DNA of 44,058 nucleotides, from NCBI GenBank assembly GCA_001465025.1, contig LNDO01000067.1, positions 1 through 44,058 on the forward strand, given 5' to 3'. Positions 1-7,876 of the stretch are shown in pieces (position 1 is the first letter of the stretch; every line of letters starts with the position of its first letter). Position numbers and translations under genes: made by a program. The notes below the pieces were generated by a model. The model was given only the letters and a program-made list of their open reading frames with translations. It was not told the DNA's origin and did no database searches. The stretch is from Pseudomonas sp. Ga0074129 (GTDB lineage Bacteria > Pseudomonadota > Gammaproteobacteria > Pseudomonadales > Pseudomonadaceae).

Positions 1-3
1 CGG

Positions 4-97
4 TGTCCGGATGCTCGTGGAATGAGTGTCCGGATCAGCGTGGAATCACTGTCCGGATGTGCGTGGAATGGGTGTCCGAGTCAGCGTGGAATCCGCA
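4..97. mobile_element. IS21-family terminus: four 23-bp tandem repeats
   Basis: Four copies of a unit starting TGTCCG and ending GTGGAAT begin at 4, 27, 50 and 73, exactly 23 bp apart. The middle bases differ between copies. Several short repeats at each tip, taken to be transposase-binding sites, are characteristic of IS21-family elements (istA/istB), and this type of sequence is common at the ends of Pseudomonas IS21 copies. The array stops near 95-97, so the rest of the element would lie left of the window. No transposase gene is visible here, so the family call rests on the repeats alone. Confidence 0.7.
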
Positions 98-184
98 GTC
101 AATGGCATGTTCGATGATGAACAGCCGTTTTCCTCTGAGGATTTTGGCTTGGTCAGCCAGGGGAATTACTGGGAAACGAGCTGA
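98..184 (+). pseudogene. C-terminal tail of a gene cut by the IS21-type end
   Basis: An open frame enters from the repeat array and ends with TGA at 182-184, giving a tail rich in acidic and aromatic residues (from FDDEQPF to GNYWETS). Its TGA overlaps the ATG of the following phosphatase gene (TGATG). That is the usual geometry of co-translated genes and suggests a genuine upstream partner whose front was replaced by the insertion sequence. The tail is too short to identify. It could also be chance coding potential. Confidence 0.35.
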
Positions 185-1008
185 TGACAGGACTGCAGCT
201 CGGCGACCTTCTTGAGCCCGTCATGCAGCTTGCTTACGACGCAGGTCGACTTATCGAGTCAGAGCTTAATAGACCAGACGGCCCAAGGGGCAGTGGCTTT
301 AAGGCTGACGTCGATGTTGAGATCGAGTTACTTTTGCGACGCCGACTTAAGCAAATCCTTGATTGTGATTTTGTCGGAGAAGAAACAGGCTGCGAGCTAT
401 CAGCCCATCCATTTTGTTGGATTGTTGACCCGGATGACGGCACAGCTGACTTCCTGGAACGGCGTGCTGGCTCTGCCGTTTCTATTGGACTGCTGCACAA
501 CTTAACGCCCGTGCTAGGCGTGGTGCACGCCCCTGTCACGGCTAGAGGCCCAGACTGCATTGCTTGGGCTGAAGGTATGCCGGCCCTGCTTAGAAATGGT
601 CGCCCAATAGTGAATGACCTGCAATCGGTGACCTTGGCAACGGGAGCAGAGGTAATGGTTAGCTACGGGGCTACCCAAAAAGACAAGCAGAATGCGGTGC
701 TTTGCCATCCGGCCATTTTTCATCCGATGCCAAGCATTGCTTACCGTCTGGCGCGTGTTGCAGCAGGCGACGGTGTTGCTGCCGTATCGCTATACAGCGT
801 TTCCCCCCATGACCTGGTTGCGGGCCATGCTCTGCTGCGGGCTGTCAATGGTGATATTTGGAATGAGAAAGGTGAGCCGGTGCGATACGCATCACCACAA
901 GCCTTTAGCCGAGGTTTGAATTTCTGCTTCGGTGGTGCGCAAGCGGCGTGCATGGAGTTGCTCGGCCGGCCGTGGGATTCGTTGAAAGGCAGTGGTGTTG
1001 TGCCTTGA
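184..1008 (+). CDS. Inositol monophosphatase / CysQ-like phosphatase
   Basis: This 274-aa protein has the core of the Mg-dependent, Li-sensitive phosphatase superfamily: paired Glu at 66-67 (VGEE), the metal-binding DPDDGT motif at 82-87 (family DPxDGT), and a C-terminal HDLVAG segment where the family has its last Asp. Members hydrolyse inositol phosphates or 3'-phosphoadenosine 5'-phosphate (PAP). The sequence does not settle the substrate. Length is normal (about 260-280 aa), so the enzyme looks intact. There is no clear ribosome binding site, but the start overlaps the stop of the preceding gene tail, so translation was probably coupled to a gene now lost. The neighbourhood (IS end, ImmA-PIN pair, recombinase operon) makes it likely cargo of a mobile island rather than the housekeeping cysQ. 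Confidence 0.75.
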   Translation: MTGLQLGDLLEPVMQLAYDAGRLIESELNRPDGPRGSGFKADVDVEIELLLRRRLKQILDCDFVGEETGCELSAHPFCWIVDPDDGTADFLERRAGSAVSIGLLHNLTPVLGVVHAPVTARGPDCIAWAEGMPALLRNGRPIVNDLQSVTLATGAEVMVSYGATQKDKQNAVLCHPAIFHPMPSIAYRLARVAAGDGVAAVSLYSVSPHDLVAGHALLRAVNGDIWNEKGEPVRYASPQAFSRGLNFCFGGAQAACMELLGRPWDSLKGSGVVP

Positions 1009-1019
1009 GTTGTGAATAT

Positions 1020-1041
1020 GGTTCAACCGTCTGGCTGAACC
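1020..1041. terminator. Weak hairpin after the phosphatase gene
   Basis: Six-bp perfect arms GGTTCA / TGAACC surround a 10-nt loop, starting 12 nt after the phosphatase stop, in the gap between two convergent genes. There is no T tract, so function as a terminator is uncertain. Nothing else recognisable lies between 1009 and 1263. Confidence 0.25.
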
Positions 1042-1263
1042 TCCCCCAGTCTCGTAGACTCTCGCCCGGCATCTTCTGGCCTGGAGTCGCCGGTCGCAAC
1101 AGGCTGGAGTCGGCCAATAACAGCTACTCGACTTCCGCATCTCACGCTGCCTGTAGATTTATTGGCCAGGCTTGGCGCTTATGTGCGATGGAAGCGACCT
1201 TGACCATCCTCTGTTGGACTAACCGGCGAATAATTCTCTCTTTTCATGCCGGCTGGTTGGGGG

Positions 1264-1899
1264 CTACGGGCGGATGAAGCTGGTTATAGGATTCAAGTAG
1301 CTCTGCAGACAGCCTCTGGCATGGTTGATGTCGCGTCCAGTCCCGAATGCCATGCGCAGGACACTGTCAAATCGAGCAGTTACTCGGGCTGCGCCGGCTA
1401 TTTTATGATTTACGGCATCGAATCCATATATATTCATAATTTTTAATACCAGAGACTCTGTGCACTCTACTCGTTGCCGAAGAATACTCTTGGCGGTGAC
1501 GGACTCAGAATTATGTACTCCCATAAGAGCCCTTTTATCTCCTGTGGCCAGCCAGAATGGCGCTCCTTTGTCATGCAAGTCGTGAGCATGCAGCAAAAGC
1601 GCCTGCTCACCTGCATCTATATTTTCCATCTGAGAAAGCTCTTCTAGGAAATCAATATCTTCATCTGCAGCTCCAAGCTCTGTGCACCCCTGCACTAACT
1701 CGTAGAGTCTCTCGTATGCCTCGACGCTGCCGACACGCTTGGCAATGCACTTATCTGCATCATTTAGATATAGAGAGTGCTTAACGAAATCAAGAACATG
1801 ACAGTCGGGAAGCGCGCACTCAAAGACTGCTAAAGCCTCATTGGTAAGATTGCACTGTGAGAGCTTTATTAATATATCGTTATCGGTTAGCAGAATCAT
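1264..1899 (-). CDS. PIN-like domain protein, partner of ImmA-type peptidase
   Basis: This 211-aa protein has the outline of a PIN-fold metal-dependent nuclease: Asp residues in the first strand (LLTDNDILIKL, residues 3-13), a central acidic site (NIDAGEQALL), and a later strand ending in Asp (FWLATGDKRAL). The acidic residues expected for metal binding seem retained. PIN proteins usually cleave RNA and often act as toxins. Its ATG directly follows the stop of the metallopeptidase gene (TAAATG), so the two are almost certainly co-translated. ImmA/IrrE-type proteins next to PIN-like proteins recur in mobile islands, where a toxin-antitoxin or defence role is suspected but rarely shown. The exact family (for example DUF4411-like) cannot be fixed by eye. 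Confidence 0.6.
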   Translation of the reverse strand: MILLTDNDILIKLSQCNLTNEALAVFECALPDCHVLDFVKHSLYLNDADKCIAKRVGSVEAYERLYELVQGCTELGAADEDIDFLEELSQMENIDAGEQALLLHAHDLHDKGAPFWLATGDKRALMGVHNSESVTAKSILRQRVECTESLVLKIMNIYGFDAVNHKIAGAARVTARFDSVLRMAFGTGRDINHARGCLQSYLNPITSFIRP

Positions 1900-2886
1900 T
1901 TAAGCAATAAGATTCCGCAACAGATGCTCGCTATCCGGGTTCAGGCCGTCGGCCAGATTATCGCACGCGGCCTGCGTTACAGTCTGCTGGTCACTTCTGT
2001 CGCCAGCAATGAGGTTAGCGGCGCTCACGCAAAGGGGGAAAAGTTTGTTGTTGTTATGGGCGCAGTTCAAGACAACATGTGTCGGGTCTATACGGTGCTC
2101 ACGGCCATACCGAATAGCAAGCTCCGCAAGTCGCGACGCTTTCATCATGCTCTGAAGGGTGAGTCTACCGTCTGCGTTCCCTGTCAGAAGCTCAATTGCA
2201 AAGCGATCTGCCTCCACCTCTTGAGGATCACGTTCTGCGTCGGCGTCGCTATTTTTAATCTCGTCATCAACAATTGCGCCGTTAGCCGCAACGTGTCCCA
2301 ACGCTATATGTCCAAGCTCATGAGCTAGATGGAAAAGCAGAAAGCCACTTACGCGCTTATTTGACAGTACGATTGATGGCCGGCCTTTAATTGACATTGC
2401 AATGCCGTCCATCTTCTTTTTACCAAGAAGAGGGGTGGCAAGATGGAGCACTGGAATTCCAATATCCCAGCAATAGTCAATTAGCTGAGAAAGACCTACC
2501 CAGTCATTTCCTTTTCCCAAAATATGCGCACGTATGTCGGCAGCAGAAGGGGGGGGTAAGAGATACTCCCGATCCAGGGCGGAAATAGCTATGCGAGAGG
2601 CGCTTTGTGCAAGTGCTACAGCAACTTCAATATCAGCATCGGTAGTTTTGGCTGACCTCTTGAAGCGCTTCTCTGTTGGAAGGTCAAACTCAATGCGTGG
2701 TGGTGTTTCACTGATTGGGCGGATGCGCAAGCTGAGGGCTTTAGCCAAGTAGAGCTTGGCCTGCTGGGCACCTGATGGAGTTGCCTCAATCTCTGGGGAC
2801 CACCATTCTGGGAGAATATGTGCAAGCTTTTGCCTCGTGAGGCCTTGCCTCCCGAGGGCGGAGTAAAGGTGCTGAATGTTAGTCAT
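1900..2886 (-). CDS. ImmA/IrrE-family zinc metallopeptidase
   Basis: The 328-aa protein carries HELGH at 189-193 in a hydrophobic helix (FLLFHLAHELGHIALGH) and a downstream QEVEADRFA segment (222-230) supplying the third zinc ligand, the ImmA/IrrE (COG2856) arrangement. Relatives cleave repressors or regulators, as ImmA does to ImmR in ICEBs1 and IrrE to DdrO in Deinococcus. Residues 1-60 form a Lys/Arg-rich helical region. A canonical XRE helix-turn-helix is not obvious, so the N-terminus may be a divergent DNA- or partner-binding part. A strong GGAGGAGAGG ribosome binding site precedes the ATG at 2886. It is the first gene of a pair with the PIN-like protein. No separate repressor gene is adjacent, so a likely target is the PIN protein or the unit's own regulation. 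Confidence 0.75.
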   Translation of the reverse strand: MTNIQHLYSALGRQGLTRQKLAHILPEWWSPEIEATPSGAQQAKLYLAKALSLRIRPISETPPRIEFDLPTEKRFKRSAKTTDADIEVAVALAQSASRIAISALDREYLLPPPSAADIRAHILGKGNDWVGLSQLIDYCWDIGIPVLHLATPLLGKKKMDGIAMSIKGRPSIVLSNKRVSGFLLFHLAHELGHIALGHVAANGAIVDDEIKNSDADAERDPQEVEADRFAIELLTGNADGRLTLQSMMKASRLAELAIRYGREHRIDPTHVVLNCAHNNNKLFPLCVSAANLIAGDRSDQQTVTQAACDNLADGLNPDSEHLLRNLIA

Positions 2887-2923
2887 AACCTCTCCTCCTT
2901 GGCCTAGCTTGACTTAGCTGCAA

Positions 2924-2936
2924 TGTGTTGGACACA
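2924..2936. promoter_or_regulatory. TGTGT-TGG-ACACA inverted repeat upstream of immA-like gene
   Basis: A perfect 5-bp inverted repeat with a 3-bp centre lies 38 bp upstream of the metallopeptidase ATG, between the ribosome binding site and the A+T-rich region that should hold the promoter. It is placed as an operator would be. Autoregulation is inferred only. Confidence 0.3.
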
Positions 2937-3246
2937 AAGGCAGCAAAAATGCCACCGCATCATATAGATCTAGCACCAAAAACTCAAGTTATCCACAGGT
3001 CAAACGACTCTGACAAGTTACCAAAAAAGGTGGTATTCAGCCGGGTGACATGTTCTGGCGCTCACGATCTGAAGCAAATGACGAGCACCGAGACGGAGGG
3101 GCGCGGGCTGGACAATCGCTGAGACGCCAAAGTTTGACAGCGGAAAGACCTTTGCGTTACGTAGGCCGCGAACCCCTTCCTTTCGGGAGGCATCACGACT
3201 GGCTTGGGGCGAACGCCTTGAGCGAGTGGCTGTTTATGGCCGGTTA

Positions 3247-3271
3247 GCGACGGCCTAACTTCGACCGTCGC
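3247..3271. terminator. Hairpin after recombinase remnant
   Basis: GCGACGG (3247-3253) and CCGTCGC (3265-3271) form a perfect 7-bp stem 9 nt past the stop of the recombinase tail. There is no T run. It could be a terminator or part of an element end. Confidence 0.35.
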
Positions 3272-3280
3272 TATGTATGG

Positions 3281-3346
3281 TCAAACCTCGGTCTGTTCCG
3301 CCATCTCCAGGGCGTCATCGACCTCAATCCCCAGATACCGGACACA
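3281..3346 (-). pseudogene. C-terminal remnant of a tyrosine recombinase
   Basis: Read leftward, the frame ending with TGA at 3281-3283 gives VRYLGIEVDDALEMAEQTEV. Sequences of this form, with the catalytic Tyr in the RYLG segment, are the usual C-terminus of a widespread family of proteobacterial tyrosine recombinases. The match stops abruptly upstream of the Val, and no homologous frame follows, so only about 20 residues survive. It is unrelated to the three recombinases of the operon at 4.1-9.1 kb and marks an older, broken element or its junction. Confidence 0.6.
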
Positions 3347-3654
3347 TGCTCGCCATAGGCAACGTCGCGCACACGGACCCGTTGAGAGATAGAGCGGGCT
3401 GCTCTACAAAGGGCTTTATAGGCTTTTATAGTCAAATTATAGAGGATTATAGAATCCGTTCTGGAGGCCTGGTCTGCGCCGTCTGCTCACAGGTTAGTCC
3501 GTTCAAAAACGGCGGCAAATATCACGGGGCAAGTTGGGCAACTTCTGGCAGCCTTCCTGCCAGTCTTGTGATGGATCTTGTCCGAAGGCTCGAATTTCAG
3601 GACGTAGCTGCCATCCCATGAGCCTTTTCCGGGTTTAAGTTTCTGAACACCGGA

Positions 3655-4053
3655 TCAGGTCTTCTTTTGAAGCTGTGAAACCGGACGCTCCAGCATTGAT
3701 TGCGTTAGCCCATGCATATCCGCATTGGCTTGCCAGATCAAAAACCGCTCATACATATCTCGAAGAACAGCCGACAGCTTCTGATTGGTCGCTTTCAGTT
3801 CCTCAATGCGCTCGTTGGCTGCCTGAATATCGGCAATCCAGCCCGGCTTCAGCTTCTGAGCCCTCAATCCCGCCTTGGCATTCTTCATTGCTAAATCCAC
3901 GGCAGGTAGATTCATCAGGGACTGGCGAGCACGACTGATCCCCAGTTTTTCTTTGCAGGCCTCAACGAGCAAGGGCCAGGTCAGCTTCGGCTCTGACCAT
4001 TCCTCAATCAGCTTAATGATGCGCTTCTCATCCTTTGGCGTTAAATGCCCCAT
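3655..4053 (-). CDS. srap: Small coiled-coil recombination auxiliary protein (SRAP-like)
   Basis: A 132-aa charged, all-helical protein with no catalytic motif. Residues about 72-105 (IQAANERIEELKATNQKLSA) should form a coiled coil. It is the last gene of the recombinase operon, starting 2 nt after the 742-aa recombinase stops. Proteins of this size and character are the fourth gene of strand-biased circularizing integrative elements (SRAP, SE-associated recombination auxiliary protein), play the TnpC part in Tn554-like transposons, and appear comparable to the small GmtX protein of Gamma-Mobile-Trio islands. The assignment rests on position, size and coiled-coil character, not on a diagnostic motif. 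It probably helps the recombinases act on the element ends. Confidence 0.65.
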   Translation of the reverse strand: MGHLTPKDEKRIIKLIEEWSEPKLTWPLLVEACKEKLGISRARQSLMNLPAVDLAMKNAKAGLRAQKLKPGWIADIQAANERIEELKATNQKLSAVLRDMYERFLIWQANADMHGLTQSMLERPVSQLQKKT

Positions 4054-4055
4054 CG

Positions 4056-6284
4056 TTAACCCTCGATCTCATCCAGCAAGGCCAAGACGTCATCCAGCGA
4101 TGGCAACGCCTCTTGCGCCTGGTTCTCTTCAATGACTTTGACTTCGATCAGCCCCGACATTGCGGCGGCGTTCTTGGTCAGCGTCCAACCGTTATCGGCG
4201 TTCCACACGATGGCACCGTTTTCGAGTTCGGGGTTTTCCAGCGTATGGATGAGCGCCTCGCACTTAAAGAGCTTCTCACCCAGTTTTTTGGCCGACTCCG
4301 ATGCCCCAAACACGCCCCGAGACTGCGCATCCAGGGCTTTATCGAGACGACGTTTAAGGTCGTCGCGTTCTTCCTTAAGATTGCTCAGCTTTACGTCATC
4401 CCCTTTGACGCAACCGAGCCGCCCGCAGTCCAAACAGGCACCCATTTTCGGGCAGGGCTCGGAAGCAAAGTCATGCACACAAACGCCGTAAGGGGTTAGA
4501 TGGATAATGCGGTCCTGCTCACCCTCGCGCAGTTCCCTCACCTCAATCAGGTTCAGCGGCTGATTGGTTTTGACCTTTTCCAGACGCTGAGCAGCGGTGC
4601 TGTGCTTCGTTTGTGGGTGGTAATCCGCAACCCTTTGGGTGCGTTCCTCGACGGTTTCATGGTTGTAGACCGACCCCATCGACGTGCGCCCGGAGAAAGC
4701 ATCAATCAAGAGCTGCGAAAGGCCTGCCCGGTGCATCTGCGTGTTCAATTCGTGCCGAAACGCATGCGTGTTGACCGTGACGCCGGGGTAACCATGGCGC
4801 TCGAACAAGCTTTTCTTATTCGGGTCGTTTGAACCGCCTAATTGCACAGACATTCGATTAGGGGTCGCCGCGATCTCCACGCCAAACCCGTGTGTCGCAG
4901 CAACCTTACCTGAGTCTTCAACCAGTGCTCCCGTGCGTACGGTGAACAACGCATCACGGTACTTCACCCGAGCTTTGCCCTCAGTGTAAGGCGTGGTGTA
5001 TGGAAAATCCTTTGGAAGATACTTCTCCCGCAACAGTACATTGAGCTTGCGCAGCGTGGTCACACACCGGTCGTCAAATTCAAAGCTCTCTATCCTGCCC
5101 TTAACAAATATGCGCTTCCCCGCGCTGGAATCCCAACCGTCTCGGATCTCGGCCAATAGGGCTCGGGCGACGGGGCTGAGTGCCGTTTGCTTCTCCATGC
5201 CTTTCAAATTGTTATTGAATACGGCTCGCGGGTTGCTTCTCTCATGAACGCTGAGTTTCAGCGCGGCACAAGCTTCTGCGTAGGTGAGCGGTTCATCAGG
5301 CCCCTTGGATGGAAGTCCTTCATGGGGCGGAAACTCATCTGGATGATCCTCCAGCCAGGCGGCGTAAGCCCGCGCCTCATCGGTGATCGGTTTCAGTAAC
5401 GTGATGGCCCGCTCGACGACCGGCTCCATCTCAGGCGTAATGACGGGCTTCAGCGTCACCTGGTTTTTCTTTTCCGCGTACCAGCGTAAGAACATGCGCT
5501 GGTTGCCTTGGGTATCCTCTTTGAATACTAGGCAATCCAATTCAATATCCGCCAATTCACCCACGCGACTAGGTGCGCTTAGCAACAGCGCACAGGCGGA
5601 TGTCACAACGATATCGAGGGGGCGGGTCAATTCGTTATTGAAAACTTCCCCGAGGGCCTTGATCGCTTCAGTTTTGGGGAGCTTACTTTCCCGATCCGCT
5701 TTTTGCTGCTTGAGCGTGCCACTCTGCCTCCGTGTCAGCGGAGAGGTCCACCGAAAATCCGACTTGAACAGTTTTTTGGCCCGCATCAATGTGATGACGG
5801 CCTCAATTGCCTTACCGTGGCTGTATGCAGTATTGCCTTTTGTCCAGTGACGGTTCATGTAGTCGCACGCTTTATTACAGACAGCGGCGGACACCCGCGT
5901 CACATCCCGCGTGCCGGTCAACTCGAACAGGGCGGTTTCCAGCGCCTTCAGGGCGAACAACCACTCTTTAATAGTCTTTTTCTGCAAATACACCTTTCGA
6001 TACACCATTATGGCTTTTGCAAAATCCGTGAAGGGTGCCTGCATCGCCTTTTGGGCGGTTTTGGTCGATCCAAGTGTCGTGAAGCTACAGGAGTGGACGC
6101 CATGCGGGTGCCAACTGTCGTCTTCCCAGCGAATACTCGCGTGCACTCGATTGGGAATGCCTTTGGGCAGGGTCTGTTTTGCCCATTCGATAAACGCCGC
6201 GAGCTGAGCCTCCACAGCCAATTGGCTCCTGGGCTTAAAATCGACAATGTTATTCGTCGGTTCAGAATCAAACGCTTCGGTCAT
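4056..6284 (-). CDS. intB: Large tyrosine recombinase, third gene of SE-type module (IntB-like)
   Basis: The 742-aa protein has tyrosine-recombinase signatures in the middle: Arg240 in SAPSRVGELADIEL, the HAFRH box at 507-511, and a candidate nucleophile Tyr540 in MGSVYNHET. After the catalytic domain comes a Cys cluster (Cys602, 611, 617, 620 and 625) that may bind zinc, followed by a helical, probably coiled-coil segment (about 630-680). The ATG overlaps the stop of the preceding recombinase by 4 bp (ATGA). Its size and third place in the operon match IntB of SE elements and the larger integrase of Gamma-Mobile-Trio islands. In SEs, intA, tfp, intB and srap are reported as needed for attL x attR recombination. 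All catalytic boxes appear present, so the gene is probably functional. Confidence 0.75.
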   Translation of the reverse strand: MTEAFDSEPTNNIVDFKPRSQLAVEAQLAAFIEWAKQTLPKGIPNRVHASIRWEDDSWHPHGVHSCSFTTLGSTKTAQKAMQAPFTDFAKAIMVYRKVYLQKKTIKEWLFALKALETALFELTGTRDVTRVSAAVCNKACDYMNRHWTKGNTAYSHGKAIEAVITLMRAKKLFKSDFRWTSPLTRRQSGTLKQQKADRESKLPKTEAIKALGEVFNNELTRPLDIVVTSACALLLSAPSRVGELADIELDCLVFKEDTQGNQRMFLRWYAEKKNQVTLKPVITPEMEPVVERAITLLKPITDEARAYAAWLEDHPDEFPPHEGLPSKGPDEPLTYAEACAALKLSVHERSNPRAVFNNNLKGMEKQTALSPVARALLAEIRDGWDSSAGKRIFVKGRIESFEFDDRCVTTLRKLNVLLREKYLPKDFPYTTPYTEGKARVKYRDALFTVRTGALVEDSGKVAATHGFGVEIAATPNRMSVQLGGSNDPNKKSLFERHGYPGVTVNTHAFRHELNTQMHRAGLSQLLIDAFSGRTSMGSVYNHETVEERTQRVADYHPQTKHSTAAQRLEKVKTNQPLNLIEVRELREGEQDRIIHLTPYGVCVHDFASEPCPKMGACLDCGRLGCVKGDDVKLSNLKEERDDLKRRLDKALDAQSRGVFGASESAKKLGEKLFKCEALIHTLENPELENGAIVWNADNGWTLTKNAAAMSGLIEVKVIEENQAQEALPSLDDVLALLDEIEG

Positions 6285-7876
6285 TCTTCTGTCCTTCCAG
6301 AACCCGATGATCGGCGCATGGCCTCACAATCCAGAATCACCTTGCGGCAAGCCAAAATGGCCCGATCCCAGAGCACGCCGGTGGTTTTGTCCGTAGCAAT
6401 TGTTTGCTCCCGACGACGTTCCAATCGCTTAAGGACCGAACTGTGGTCCGCGTCCAGAAGTGGCTGAAACTTTCCGCAGGCGTAACAGGTAAACGGCGCA
6501 TCGAGATGGCAGGCAGCATCAGCACCGCACACCGCCAGATCCTCGATTAGTCGATCCGCTAGTTCCCCGTTTTTCGCTGAGGTGCGATCTGTGACGATGA
6601 TCCCGGTGAACGCATTCACAACTAAGGCCAGATGGTCGGTCATCTTCGCGTCGATCAACGCCAGCAACTCTGCCGACACCTGTCGGTACTTTCGCACTGT
6701 TTGAGTACCCTTGTGCATCAATGCGCGGGCCATCGCCCACTCACTCATCCCCGCATTAGACAGGTCCGTGCCGAGGGTGTGCCTGAATCGGTGACCCCGC
6801 GTCAAAATCAGCGGCTGATGGGTGCGAGGCGAAATCGGACAGCCCTTCATATGCTCTATGCGCGCAAGCCAAGAACGGATCGTGTTTGCTCCGGCATGAA
6901 AGATCGCCTGCGGCGCGTCTTCGAGGCCTTTTTGAAGAGGGCTGTCGAGCAAAACAGGGGGATTCATCACCTCCCTCGTTCCTGCTTCGGCATCCAGCTT
7001 CCGACGAAAGAGGGGCAAATTCTCAATGGCTACATCCCAGTCGGTACCGTCTGGATAAGTTTGCCAGAGTTGCGCCAGAACCATTTTCTTGTAGGTCTGC
7101 ACCAAGCTGTAGAGGTCATCATCCAGACTGAATATTTCGTACTTTACTCGCCAAACGCCCTCATCGCCTCGCTGCTTTGCAAAGGGTATTCTGACCTTGC
7201 AGCCCTGATCTCCCTTTGTGAAATCACCAAAAACTATCCCTCGCGCCTGATAGCCTCGCAGCCCGTAAATCATCAATATGCGGAGGTACAGGTATTGCTC
7301 GCAATCTAACTGCCCGTGACAAAACTGCTCATGTATCCATTGATGCAGAGCGTCCTGTTCCACCTGCGTGTACGGGCCTTGTTCAGGGTCCAGGCTGAGG
7401 ATCGCATCTTTGCTGGATCGCTTTTTCCTGGGCAGTGCTTGGTAGGCATCGATCAGGGCTCGCGACGGGCGCTGTTCGAGGGATTCGCAGTCGTGCCAAA
7501 ACGCCATGAAAGCGGCGATGATACAAAGCTCAGACATGCTTAAGCGCTCCCGCAGAGCGATCAGGTGATTCTCGTTAAGCGGGTCTATCCCGGCCTGAGC
7601 AGCCCGCGACAACACACTGGTGTTGTTAGCAACCGTGCTCGCTGACACATCGGCCATTCGGTACGCCAGGGCGGCGTGCAACCAGGGCTGCCAATCCGGC
7701 GAGACGCAGGCAATAGCCGCTTCCCAGTTGGCTGATGAATTAGCCGATTTATCCGGTCTCCACATCGGTTCGGCGGGCGTGAACACCTCCCCACATTTCG
7801 CCAGGCGAGGCGTGTGCAACCACGCATCGAGGCTGTCCTTCGTGGGTGCCTGAAGGGCTACGACGGAGACTTTCAC
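6281..7876 (-). CDS. tfp: Tyrosine-recombinase-fold protein, second gene of SE-type module
   Basis: The start chosen is GTG at 7876, which overlaps the stop of the upstream gene (GTGA) and has GGAG 7 nt before it. A longer frame to 8026 would lie inside the upstream gene. The 531-aa product shows Arg207 (YGLRGYQARG), HRFRHT at 362-367, His388 and Tyr397 (TVRKYRQ), so the recombinase catalytic set looks largely kept. Four Cys (450, 456, 464, 467) precede a QPLLDADHSSVL segment, a Zn-finger-like tail also typical of Tn554 TnpB-type proteins. In SE elements the second gene is called tfp (tyrosine recombinase fold protein). Whether this copy cleaves DNA or only structures the synaptic complex cannot be told. 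Confidence 0.72.
   Translation of the reverse strand: MKVSVVALQAPTKDSLDAWLHTPRLAKCGEVFTPAEPMWRPDKSANSSANWEAAIACVSPDWQPWLHAALAYRMADVSASTVANNTSVLSRAAQAGIDPLNENHLIALRERLSMSELCIIAAFMAFWHDCESLEQRPSRALIDAYQALPRKKRSSKDAILSLDPEQGPYTQVEQDALHQWIHEQFCHGQLDCEQYLYLRILMIYGLRGYQARGIVFGDFTKGDQGCKVRIPFAKQRGDEGVWRVKYEIFSLDDDLYSLVQTYKKMVLAQLWQTYPDGTDWDVAIENLPLFRRKLDAEAGTREVMNPPVLLDSPLQKGLEDAPQAIFHAGANTIRSWLARIEHMKGCPISPRTHQPLILTRGHRFRHTLGTDLSNAGMSEWAMARALMHKGTQTVRKYRQVSAELLALIDAKMTDHLALVVNAFTGIIVTDRTSAKNGELADRLIEDLAVCGADAACHLDAPFTCYACGKFQPLLDADHSSVLKRLERRREQTIATDKTTGVLWDRAILACRKVILDCEAMRRSSGSGRTEE

Larger units (their letters stand above)
2887..3654. other. Gene-poor stretch between ImmA-PIN pair and recombinase operon
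   Basis: About 770 bp without a convincing intact gene. It holds the leader of the ImmA-type gene, one perfect DnaA-box nonamer (TTATCCACA, 2989-2997), a hairpin at 3247-3271, the tail of a tyrosine recombinase ending at 3281, and an A+T-rich patch at about 3408-3456 with repeated TTATAG/ATTATAG words. A small palindrome, CCGTT-CAAA-AACGG, lies at 3499-3512. The mix suggests the stitched ends of more than one mobile element. Confidence 0.6.

Noticed and set aside
2989-2997. Perfect DnaA box TTATCCACA
   Set aside because: It is single, with no iterons, no rep gene and no A+T-rich unwinding element, so an origin cannot be supported.
3277-3621. Open frame of 114 codons on the plus strand
   Set aside because: It runs antisense through the recombinase tail and through A+T-rich repeats. 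Codon use and composition are not gene-like, and there is no ribosome binding site.
3490-3657. In-frame open reading for about 53 codons after the SRAP-like stop codon
   Set aside because: No stop-codon readthrough signal or conserved domain is visible. The tail looks random (Cys- and Lys-rich patches), and family members are about 130 aa.
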